A stretch of 64,000 nucleotides of DNA from Solea solea (taxonomy: Eukaryota > Chordata > Actinopteri > Pleuronectiformes > Soleidae). The notes under the pieces are model-generated. The model was given only the letters and a program-made list of their open reading frames with translations. It made no database searches and was not told the origin of the DNA. This document shows positions 42,601-47,799 of the stretch, piece after piece (positions within the stretch are counted from its first letter, which is position 1; the number at the start of each line of letters is the position of its first letter). Both the position numbers and the translations under genes were made by a program. The DNA lies in NCBI RefSeq assembly GCF_958295425.1, contig NC_081136.1, positions 29,502,077 to 29,566,076 on the forward strand, written 5' to 3'.

Positions 42601-45600
42601 TTTTCTTTCACCTCATTACATTACAACATAAATCCATCTTTGCATTCAGAATTTCAACAGATAGTCCCCATTGGCTCAATCTAATGTCTCCACAGCTGAA
42701 GCTCAGTAAGTCCATTAAGGAATCAGATATTAACATCATCTCATCAATCTTCTAACCTTCTCGCCTGAGGTTAAAAACCAGCAATCACTCTACTGGTGGG
42801 CTAATGGGAACCTTAGCATCAACTCAACAGGAGCCCATTCATATTTTATCAATGGGGCAGAGGCTCCCGAGCCACGTTTCACCAGTAAGCGAATATACAT
42901 CAAACACTGCAACCGTCCAATTACGCAGCAAGACATTCTGATCACATCTCGATTTGAACTGAGATCAAATGTTCAGGGATCCGAGGAATTCCAAGCCCTT
43001 TAAGTTCGCCTGCCGCTCTGTCAGAATGAGATAAAATGTTTGCTGAGAGCACCTGGAGGAGGTAGCATTTAAAATGGCTAAGATAGGGGGCTTAATAGTG
43101 CCAATATTTAGACATCATAACAATTCTGCACAAGTACATTCACAGATAAGCCAACTGGTCTGCATGGAAAACTTCAGAGAGAAGTGGATCAATGATGTTA
43201 ATTGTGTTGAGATGTAAAGTAACTCCATACATTTCATGTATTGTGCCGCCAGTAAGTTGTGGAGACCTGTAGAAAGGCAAGAGCTGGGCTTCGGGGCATG
43301 AATCATTTAGGTAGAGATTAAATCTGTGGATCAATGAACATAGCTGATGTGTGGTTATTTCATTACAAGGATAAATATTTGGTCATCCTTTTCTCTAGCA
43401 AAACAATTCAACAATTCGGTGGCAGGTTGATGGAATATTTTTGCCTTTGCATCTATAATAACTTTGCAATAAGCATATTAAATGGAAACATGTGAAATCA
43501 ATTCAGGATATCATTTGGAAAATCTAAAATGATTGATATGAGGGGTTACTAACGTGTTGTGATGAGTATAAAGCCGTCAATATGCAGTATTTCATTAAGA
43601 GCATTTGACAAATGGTCACAACATGTACCATTTATTACAGGGCGTTTGGTTCAGTTTGTGTGATGAATGAACTGGATGTTGTTTCACACAGAGGAGGAAA
43701 AAAGATCCTAATATACCAAACACTGTGAACAGATAAATATGTGAACCGTACTCCCCTGATCTCACAATTCAACTTTCTGAAAGTGAAACGTAAGCTCACT
43801 CTGTCACTTATATAAAACTACAATATATCTGTCAATTTTTGTGGATGACTTTAGAACCATCCCTGACATGTTAACGATGACCCAGATTTTCACCTCATCT
43901 TCATGTGTTTGGAATAAGTTTGACTTCCAGTGCGATTGGCAGTGCATCTGGCAACTTACTATGTAGCGTATGCCAGCCGTAATGACGCCCTCAATCTCTG
44001 TCATGTCTGCACTGATCCATAACTGAATGAATGGCATCTTCTTCAGACGGTGATTGAGAACGTACAATAAAAACAAAACCATCTTGACCAACATGTGTCA
44101 CCAGAAAGCTCCACCATATCTGTGTGTGTGTGTCCGTGAGTGTTTGTGGATCATGTAACCTAAATTACACAACAGGAAAACACCCCAGTTCCTTCCTTAA
44201 AGAGGACCAGGCCACAAAAAAGGGCCAAAATGTGTCTTAAAAAATAAATCTGAGCTAATTAAAAGAGTCTTATTACTGTTGTTGAGGGAAAAGGGATAAA
44301 GAGCCTTAATCCAATTAACAGGGCCCCTTCTAGCAGTTTGGGGACAATGGCGACTGGCATTTAGCCTTCAAAATAAATGCTCTTCTATAATATCCAGCCA
44401 AATGAACTTTGACAAGAGGAAATGGGTTTAAGTGGCTAAAACCGGGGGGAGAAAATCTTTCTCAATCAAAATGTGGAAGCTATGGGCTACAGGGAACTCT
44501 GTTCTGAATAGGATTATGGGTAATATAATATAACTGCTCAGTAAATTACATCAGATTTTTAGCAGTGTCATATAGACAGTGAAGGGAAGTGAAGTCCACA
44601 CAAGGGGAAAATCTAACAGAGCAGTCAAGAGACCAAGACCTGAGTGTTTGACAGTGGGAGGCCAAAGATCAGTGATCTGTGGGCACAGAATCATGGGGGC
44701 ATGTTGTGCTTTTTCGGACAGAAGGCAACATATCTAAAGTGCAAATCACTATGGTACAGTTTGGAATGGCAAACCACGATCTGGCTTGCATGTCCACCAG
44801 ATGGCAATAGCTCCGTCAGCTACACAAATAGCACAACATCATAACAGCATGACACAATGTAGGCCACCAACAAATTCGACGAAGAGCGTGTCACTTTCAA
44901 CACTGATGCACGCTATTAAAATTCACTAAACACAACATTGAATCCTCTCTGTCTGGGTAAGAAAGTAAAAGAAAAAGGTAGTTTTGTGTTTTTCCCATTC
45001 TATTCCCATTGTCGCCAAGAAGTGATGACTCTCTGTTGACCAATCTATGGTCTGGAGTGTGTCTAGCTCTACCACTGTGCTAGGAATCCCAACAGATCGG
45101 TGCCAAAAAGTGGGACTGTATGGCTCGGTTATTTTTCGTACACATCCCAACTTTTGAAACAGGAACCTTATTATGCAACCACAGGGAAGCACGAACAGTA
45201 AGAGTGAAGATGTATAATTGAGATGATTTAGCGCTTAACAAAAAAACAATTTTATTAGTTTTTAAGATATTTCACAGGCCGCTTTTTCCTGGCAGCCTTG
45301 CAAGAAAATTGCAGAGCGATCGCTGGCTCGTTTTCACGCGGCTGTGGGATCAGACCAGAGCATCTCACACACAGAACAGACCAATATCTCTAGGGAATAT
45401 TATTATGAGACATTTAAGCCGCCTCTCAGCAGCCACATCTCAATGAGCCTCTATTTGGTGTTGAACACACAGGCAAAAAAGAAATTCCTACCACACCAAC
45501 AGGACAAAGTCTGTGTGGGATTTTTTTTTTCTTTCACCCCCCCCCCCCTAATTTGGTTGTGTTGTTGTCATTTGTTTGTCTCACTTCAACAACCCAGAGC

Positions 45601-46316
45601 CACAGACAGACTGGAACAATGCACTGTAGGATGGGATTCACACATTTCCAGGACCTATCAGATCATGGTCCGGAGCAATCTCAGTCCTGCATACACCACA
45701 ACTGATTTACATATCCTATTTGCTTTGATAGACATATCTGCCTTTCTTTCATAGAGGTTGGAGGATAATATACAGACATCCAGCGACTGACTGTGGCAAG
45801 AATTTGATTTATTATTATTTATGTTACCCCCCCATTCAAACAGAGCCGGAGTAGCAAGAGGAAATGCACAGTCTAAACAGCCCACAAGATTATATCGAAG
45901 TAAAACAAAGGGAGAAATAGGGCATGAAACGTGGAGTGGAAAAAATAAATATGTGGCATTTCATTTGGCAGACCATGGGGGGGGGGGGGTCACTCACAGC
46001 GACAACCTTATGCTTTGCAATGTGGCAGTCAGATGAAATCCAGCTTCTCATCACCGTGCTGTTTGAAAGAAAGCTGGTGCTGCTTCATTGCAAATAACCA
46101 CAATCAGTTCCCACCGGTGGGAATCATCTCTCGTGGAGGCACTTTCACCTCCACGAGCCCCCCCCCCCCGCCATCCACACATAATTAACACATGCCCTAC
46201 AACTGAAGGCGAGTGAACGTAGAGGACAGCGGTTACCAACAGAGAAAAGACATAAACAACATAAAGGGAATAAACTTACCAACGCCGTATTTTTCATGTT
46301 CAGTAGGTATCCACAT
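2253..46316 (-). CDS. dock4: dock4, 5' portion (exons 1-12, partial gene)
   Basis: Dedicator of cytokinesis 4 is a cytoplasmic and membrane-recruited exchange factor for Rac1 and Rap1. The family binds ELMO through its N-terminal SH3 region, PIP3 through DHR-1, and exchanges nucleotide with DHR-2. Twelve minus-strand exons join in phase into 355 codons plus one base: 46280-46316, 19626-19709, 17431-17471, 16529-16584, 16334-16430, 15646-15794, 13781-13865, 9114-9265, 3693-3774, 3466-3526, 3241-3373, 2253-2341. Residues about 8-69 form the SH3 domain, with IGDTVQILEKCEG, WYRG and GIFPSSFIHL. The rest is the DOCK N-terminal helical region and the lead-in to DHR-1. It matches remembered DOCK4 better than DOCK3, for example EDSVITEMTLTLRDWG, VLVGHLTHDRM and MEHRHRKK. 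DHR-1 and DHR-2 lie beyond the left edge. No frameshift or stop was seen. Teleosts may have dock4a and dock4b; I cannot tell which this is. Confidence 0.96.
2342..3240. other. dock4 intron 11
   Basis: 899 bases. Holds the interspersed-repeat fragment at 2372-2460; the rest looks unique, with a T-run near 2813-2821. No gene seen. Confidence 0.9.
2372..2460 (+). repeat. Fish interspersed repeat fragment
   Basis: Contains TTCAAGATTCAAAGTGTTTA, then TTGTCATATGCACAGTAAAG and TGTACAATGAAATTCTTACT. I recall this as a very common teleost repeat, probably the 3' end of a non-LTR element or SINE. The family name is not certain. Confidence 0.55.
3241..3373 (-). CDS. dock4: dock4 exon 11
   Basis: 133 bases, residues 282-325. 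It includes EKKNLCSVQYRRPFGCAVVS and ends DDHLLKVY with two bases of Ala326. Acceptor GCGTGCAG, donor GTAAGT. The YRRPFGCAV block is a hallmark of the region just before DHR-1. The split codon gives Ala where I recall Met in human DOCK4. Confidence 0.96.
3466..3526 (-). CDS. dock4: dock4 exon 10
   Basis: 61 bases, residues 262-281: DLGSSDLRKDVYIVVHLVRI plus the first base of Gly282. Acceptor TTTGGTCAG, donor GTAAGA. Intron 9 is 166 bases and intron 10 is 92 bases, so exons 9 to 11 form a tight cluster. Confidence 0.95.
3693..3774 (-). CDS. dock4: dock4 exon 9
   Basis: 82 bases, residues 234-261, starting SERFFVRLNKSGLPKSPEK and ending CTLFV. Acceptor TTGTACAG with a good pyrimidine tract, donor GTGAGT, ending in phase 0. 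Confidence 0.95.
4490..4720 (+). repeat. Possible old interspersed repeat
   Basis: Text such as TTCCATAGCTTGGGGGCAGC followed by AGAAAAAGCTTGGGTCGCCC resembles a dispersed teleost repeat I have met in other fish genes. This is recognition from memory only, with no visible ends or target duplication. Confidence 0.35.
7121..7145. repeat. (TAAAA)5 microsatellite
   Basis: Five perfect TAAAA units in dock4 intron 8. Confidence 0.95.
7340..7424 (-). mobile_element. hAT (Charlie-like) transposon terminus
   Basis: The minus strand begins CAGGGGCGTCAAACTCG at 7424, which fits the hAT/Charlie-type terminal inverted repeat. It is followed by the GGGGCCACATACAGC-type sequence typical of such copies. 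The other end was not found, so this is a truncated or decayed copy. Confidence 0.6.
9114..9265 (-). CDS. dock4: dock4 exon 8
   Basis: 152 bases, residues 184-233, starting MEHRHRKKETPAPASTHHLF and ending DARENRPL with two bases of Ser234. Acceptor CCCCTTAG, donor GTAAAG. The segment EVYFHIYDARENR is more diverged from the remembered human sequence than the flanking exons. Confidence 0.95.
10234..10290. repeat. (CA)n microsatellite
   Basis: Nearly pure CA repeat interrupted once by AATC around 10267-10270. Confidence 0.97.
10723..11072. mobile_element. hAT-type MITE, complete, with target duplication
   Basis: A 350-base non-autonomous element. The left end is TAGAGCTGCAAC and the right end, read on the other strand, is TAGAGCTGAAAC, a 12-base terminal inverted repeat with one mismatch. 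It is flanked by CTTGCGTG (10715-10722) and CTTGCATG (11073-11080), an 8-base target duplication with one mismatch, as expected for hAT insertion. Inside are several CGATTAATCG-like motifs. No coding capacity. It resembles abundant teleost MITEs. Confidence 0.9.
11508..11526. repeat. C homopolymer (19)
   Basis: Nineteen consecutive C in dock4 intron 7. Confidence 0.95.
12613..12638. repeat. (GT)n microsatellite
   Basis: About 13 GT units, some 50 bases before an X-box motif. Confidence 0.95.
12687..12700. promoter_or_regulatory. RFX X-box motif
   Basis: GTTGCCACGGTAAC matches the full RFX consensus GTTRCC-NN-GGYAAC with both half sites intact. It lies in dock4 intron 7. Binding is inferred from the motif only. 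Confidence 0.55.
13781..13865 (-). CDS. dock4: dock4 exon 7
   Basis: 85 bases, residues 155-183, encoding QLGLDLVPRREFSMVDPDEI and then SVTELYRL. Acceptor GTTACAG, donor GTAAAT, ending in phase 0. Matches the conserved LGLDLVPR block of DOCK-B proteins. Confidence 0.96.
13866..15645. other. dock4 intron 6
   Basis: 1.8 kb with pyrimidine-rich and purine-rich blocks (14030-14160, 14380-14520) and a SINE-like element at 15179-15378. The open frames over the purine/pyrimidine blocks are low-complexity. No exon seen. Confidence 0.88.
15179..15378 (+). mobile_element. SINE-like element
   Basis: Begins GGGGAGTCCGTGGCCAAGTGG, which may derive from a tRNA-like head. It continues with CCATTGCTCCCCGGGCGC and GGGTCAAATGCAGAGAAAGA, and ends GGGGATTAATAAAGTATATA followed by ATT repeats. 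This arrangement is typical of tRNA-derived fish SINEs. The Pol III B box is weak, so it looks old. No target duplication identified. Confidence 0.65.
15646..15794 (-). CDS. dock4: dock4 exon 6
   Basis: 149 bases, residues 106-154, starting KNEGDLFHRLWHVMNEILDL and ending TARLDWGN with two bases of Glu155. Nearly identical to remembered DOCK4 and clearly separable from DOCK3 (VLVGHLTHDRM). Acceptor CGCTACAG, donor GTGAGT. Confidence 0.97.
15795..16333. other. dock4 intron 5
   Basis: 539 bases, unique and AT-rich. Nothing else seen. Confidence 0.9.
16334..16430 (-). CDS. dock4: dock4 exon 5
   Basis: 97 bases, residues 74-105, starting QFETVTPVEDSVITEM and ending MWKQLYV. It begins the helical region after the SH3 domain, the segment that works with SH3 in ELMO binding in this family. 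Acceptor ATCTGCAG, donor GTAAGA. Ends in phase 0. Intron 4, between exons 4 and 5, is only 98 bases. Confidence 0.96.
16529..16584 (-). CDS. dock4: dock4 exon 4 (SH3 domain end)
   Basis: 56 bases, residues 55-72, encoding GIFPSSFIHLKNAHVKNK and two bases of Gly73. The G-x-F-P-x-S-F motif closes the SH3 fold. Acceptor CCCAAAG, donor GTGAGT. The acceptor tract is modest but the frame fits both neighbours exactly. Confidence 0.94.
16585..17430. other. dock4 intron 3
   Basis: 846 bases. Holds a transposon-like copy at 17081-17297; otherwise nothing supported. Confidence 0.9.
17081..17297 (+). mobile_element. DNA-transposon-like MITE (family with GGTCCAGTGTGTAA end)
   Basis: Starts AAAAGGTCCAGTGTGTAAGA and ends near CGGGCCTTTAAAG, a decayed terminal inverted repeat. 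It contains AAGATGGCGGCC, whose reverse complement (GGCCGCCATCTT) resembles the CCATCTTG block in the copies at 24165-24467 and 46796-47048. The end sequence is one I recall as common in teleosts. No coding capacity. Confidence 0.6.
17431..17471 (-). CDS. dock4: dock4 exon 3 (SH3 domain, WYRG)
   Basis: 41 bases, residues 42-54: WYRGFILKNPNMK after the shared Gly41. Acceptor CTCTGCAG, donor GTGAGT. The Trp-Tyr pair belongs to the SH3 ligand-binding surface. Missing from a simple ORF search because it is so short. Confidence 0.95.
17472..19625. other. dock4 intron 2
   Basis: 2.15 kb. T-runs near 18226-18248 and AT tracts near 17741-17755. No exon or clear mobile element. The plus-strand frames near 18624-19002 have no recognisable similarity. 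Confidence 0.85.
19626..19709 (-). CDS. dock4: dock4 exon 2 (SH3 domain, first part)
   Basis: 84 bases, residues 13-40. It follows the acceptor TTGTTGCAG and ends before the donor GTACAT. It encodes LASFRGTV and then LEIGDTVQILEKCE, the RT-loop half of the SH3 domain. Residues Q and H at the TVQHGLP segment differ from the remembered human TVPYGLS. It ends in phase 1; the split codon gives Gly41. Confidence 0.96.
20123..20250 (+). repeat. Fish dispersed repeat (CATCCATC...TCCACATGAG type)
   Basis: Contains CATCCATCCATCTTCTACGG, TTATCCTCCACATGAGGGTC, then GTACACCCTGGACAGATCAC and CAGTCCATCACAGGGCC. This is a very common teleost interspersed repeat. A shorter copy lies at 49798-49885. The class assignment (LINE 3' end or other) is uncertain. 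Confidence 0.65.
23390..23660. promoter_or_regulatory. Candidate conserved non-coding element
   Basis: Complex sequence without repeats, rich in homeodomain and POU-like sites: TTAATTAAACAGC, GTCATTAATATGCTAATTT. It also has the 12-base palindrome CCTTATATAAGG. The texture resembles a developmental enhancer, but this is inference; conservation could not be tested. Confidence 0.3.
24165..24467 (-). mobile_element. DNA-transposon-like MITE, second copy of family
   Basis: Shares CCATCTTG-CAGCAACGTGTTT and TGCATTTTGCGTTTAGC blocks with the copy at 46796-47048. It ends CCATTAGATGTCAC followed by ATGGACCTTTAA, the same TTAAAGGTCCA end. No open frame of interest; boundaries are approximate on the left. 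Confidence 0.55.
26530..26557. repeat. (CT)14 microsatellite
   Basis: Pure CT dinucleotide tract in intron 1. Confidence 0.95.
30656..30689. repeat. (AC)17 microsatellite
   Basis: Pure AC tract in intron 1, followed by a short second CA run. Confidence 0.95.
39551..39620. repeat. (AT)35 microsatellite
   Basis: Seventy bases of pure alternating AT, able to extrude as a cruciform. Frames on both strands that read Ile-Tyr repeats are products of this tract. Confidence 0.97.
40800..40940 (+). mobile_element. Decayed hAT-type MITE end
   Basis: The stretch with TTTTATGGAACAAGTGAATAA, runs of AATCAA-like motifs and the end GCTAGTTTCAGCCCT resembles the terminus of the hAT family seen complete at 10723-11072 (which ends CGTTTCAGCTCTA). 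No matching second end or target duplication found. Confidence 0.4.
42700..43110. promoter_or_regulatory. Candidate conserved non-coding element
   Basis: Complex, repeat-free sequence with no coding potential (many stops on both strands). The base texture differs from the AT/CA-rich surroundings. Proposed only from its look; conservation untested. Confidence 0.2.
44190..44420. promoter_or_regulatory. Candidate conserved non-coding element
   Basis: Includes GAGCCTTAATCCAATTAACA and GGGGACAATGGCGACTGGCA. TTAATCC is a bicoid/OTX-like site, CAATTA a homeodomain core and ACAATGG an SOX-like core. No coding frame. Inference only. Confidence 0.25.
44740..45190. mobile_element. Possible DNA-transposon MITE
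   Basis: Contains TATGGTACAGTTTGGAATGG near the left and GTGCCAAAAAGTGGGACTGT with ATGGCTCGGTTATTTTTCGT near the right. Both resemble a teleost MITE family with GGTAC-rich ends. Exact termini and target duplication are not clear. Confidence 0.4.
46280..46316 (-). CDS. dock4: dock4 exon 1, start codon
   Basis: Encodes MWIPTEHEKYGV plus the first base of the next Val codon, then donor GTAAGT. This is the conserved DOCK4 N-terminus. The start has A at -3 (context AAACATG). The short 37-base coding part and phase-1 end match exon 2, which begins TG and completes GTG. Confidence 0.96.
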
Positions 46317-46560
46317 GTTTACGGTCGGTTCATTTAAAAGCAGCGTTTAGGTGATGGTTATCGCATTCTATTGGTGTGTTTTCCTCCGCTCTGTAGCAGG
46401 AGTCATTGTTTAGGTTACAGAGGGAGAGAGAGCTGCGACTGCTGCTTCTCTTGCTCCTGCTGCTGCTGCTCGTTGTGGTACGGAGACGTGATGCCTTCAA
46501 GTGCCGTCGGAAATGTGGCAGCTGATAAGTCCGGGTACTTGAAGGGTCCTGAAAAGAACA
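46317..46560 (-). promoter_or_regulatory. dock4 5' leader with three upstream ORFs
   Basis: Reading toward the start codon, three short upstream ORFs occur: ATG at 46406 (12 codons, stop at 46368-46370), ATG at 46366 (2 codons) and ATG at 46333 (4 codons), whose stop ends 2 bases before the dock4 ATG. Further upstream is a CAG/GCA-rich segment around 46455-46475. The transcription start is not defined. A possible splice acceptor CTGCTACAG at 46391-46399 means that part may be intronic. Confidence 0.5.
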
Positions 46561-46795
46561 ATTACACCAAGTAAACAAACAACCACTAATAATACCAAAT
46601 GACATGAGAATTATAAAAAAAAAATGAAGAAAAATAATAAAAGGAAACAAGTGCAGTTGTTGCAGTTCATTGACGATCCAGTGTGGGTTTATTTATTTAT
46701 TGTTTGTGGCAGAAACTGAATACACTGCCCACAAACGGGTTTGTATATGTGTATAATCACTTTAAATATCGTTTGGTTTTTAGAATAAGCCTGGT

Positions 46796-47048
46796 AAGAC
46801 AAGGCCCACCATCTTGCGCAACCGTGTTTTTACAGCACCCAATTAGACAGATTATCCAGACTGTTGTGTTTTGCATTTTAGAGCAGAGGTTTACCACATA
46901 ACTAAAGACAAAACCCCTCTTTTTTTTGTAGGCAAATGCCTCTGTCGTTCCCCTGTTAGAGAAAATGAAGCGTGAACCGAGGACTCCCCTGTAACAATGT
47001 GCAGTCTCACCATTAGATATCAGTAGTTTTTACACACTGGATCTTTAA
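46796..47048 (-). mobile_element. DNA-transposon-like MITE, third copy, upstream of dock4
   Basis: The minus strand starts TTAAAGATCCAGTGTGTAAA at 47048, the same end as the copy at 17081. It shares CCATCTTGCGCAACCGTGTTT and GTTTTGCATTTTAGAGC with the copy at 24165-24467. It lies 0.5-0.7 kb upstream of dock4 exon 1, between that exon and the ZNF143 motif. Confidence 0.6.
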
Positions 47049-47660
47049 CCTTTCAGCTGTGTTTCATTTTTCCTTTGTTACCTTGTATAATTGTAATAAA
47101 TAAATAAAAAAAGAAGTATAATTGTAATGTCCCTCATTGTTATTTTTGTATCATTAGCATGTCATTGACATTCATAACTTGTTTGACATTCCCACTACAA
47201 ACAGGCATTTAGGCTGACTAAAGTTTGGACAGGTTGGCAAAAAAATTAAATGAGAACATTTGACATACAACGATAACAAAACAAATCATACAACTTGTTA
47301 CTGTCACAGGTTGAAGCTAACGCTCTATTAGCATAAGCTAAAGAACCAAAACGTGTACATTTTTTTAAAAGATTGGAGCTCATGAGCTACACACTTGCTA
47401 GCTTGTATGAACAAATTAAAAAGATATATAGCCTATAAACACATTTGTACGGTTGTCTCCACAGATGTTTTCAAATCCATATAAATTAAGGACGAACTAT
47501 TCATTTATGAATATCACAATTAAAACTCACACTTGCAAAGCCCTCCCTTCAGGCACATCACTGGAAACTAACGGGTAGTTTCATTACTCATTACTAGAAA
47601 AGTGAGAATTCCGAGGAGGACTTGAACGCGGCGGTATCGCCAGCGCAGAGAAACGAGAAC
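47049..47660. other. Region upstream of dock4, nothing supported
   Basis: AT-rich, repeat-free sequence between the MITE and the ZNF143 motif. No exon or element seen. Confidence 0.7.
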
Positions 47661-47663
47661 GAT

Positions 47664-47682
47664 GCATTCTGGGACTTGTAGT
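47664..47682 (-). promoter_or_regulatory. ZNF143/Staf binding site
   Basis: On the minus strand ACTACAAGTCCCAGAATGC matches the long ZNF143 (Staf, SBS) motif ACTACAAYTCCCAGAATGC with an allowed-type change. The flanks (GCGCTGGCG, CCGCCGCG) are the only clearly CpG-bearing stretch nearby. Such sites mark promoters, often bidirectional ones, within about 100 bases of the start. Confidence 0.75.
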
Positions 47683-47722
47683 AGCGCCTGTCCTCACGTC
47701 TTCTCAACATAAAGCAAACACA

Positions 47723-47793
47723 ATGGTGATTGTGTGTTTTGGGCCCTGCTATAGTGAACGTATTTTTGCATTTGACCATGAAAAATCACACAG
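47723..47793 (+). CDS. Possible first coding exon of a divergent gene
   Basis: Forty bases after the ZNF143 motif on the plus strand an ATG (context ACACAATGG) opens 23 codons, MVIVCFGPCYSERIFAFDHE and then KSH, ending AG before the donor GTGAGC. A second ATG at 47778 is also possible. In human, ZNF277 is the divergent neighbour of DOCK4, but this peptide does not resemble the ZNF277 start I recall, and no following exon was identified. Position and splice signal are the only support. Confidence 0.25.
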
Positions 47794-47799
47794 GTGAGC

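Larger units (their letters stand above)
19710..46279. other. dock4 intron 1 (26.6 kb)
   Basis: A very long first intron after a 12-residue first exon. It holds the individually listed repeats and candidate regulatory blocks: 20123-20250, 23390-23660, 24165-24467, 26530-26557, 30656-30689, 39551-39620, 40800-40940, 42700-43110, 44190-44420 and 44740-45190. Between them I see unique AT-rich sequence, CA/GT tracts and no exon. Frames such as 38575-39129 (minus, 184 codons) are low-complexity, rich in Ser, Phe and Leu, and lack any recognisable domain. Confidence 0.85.
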
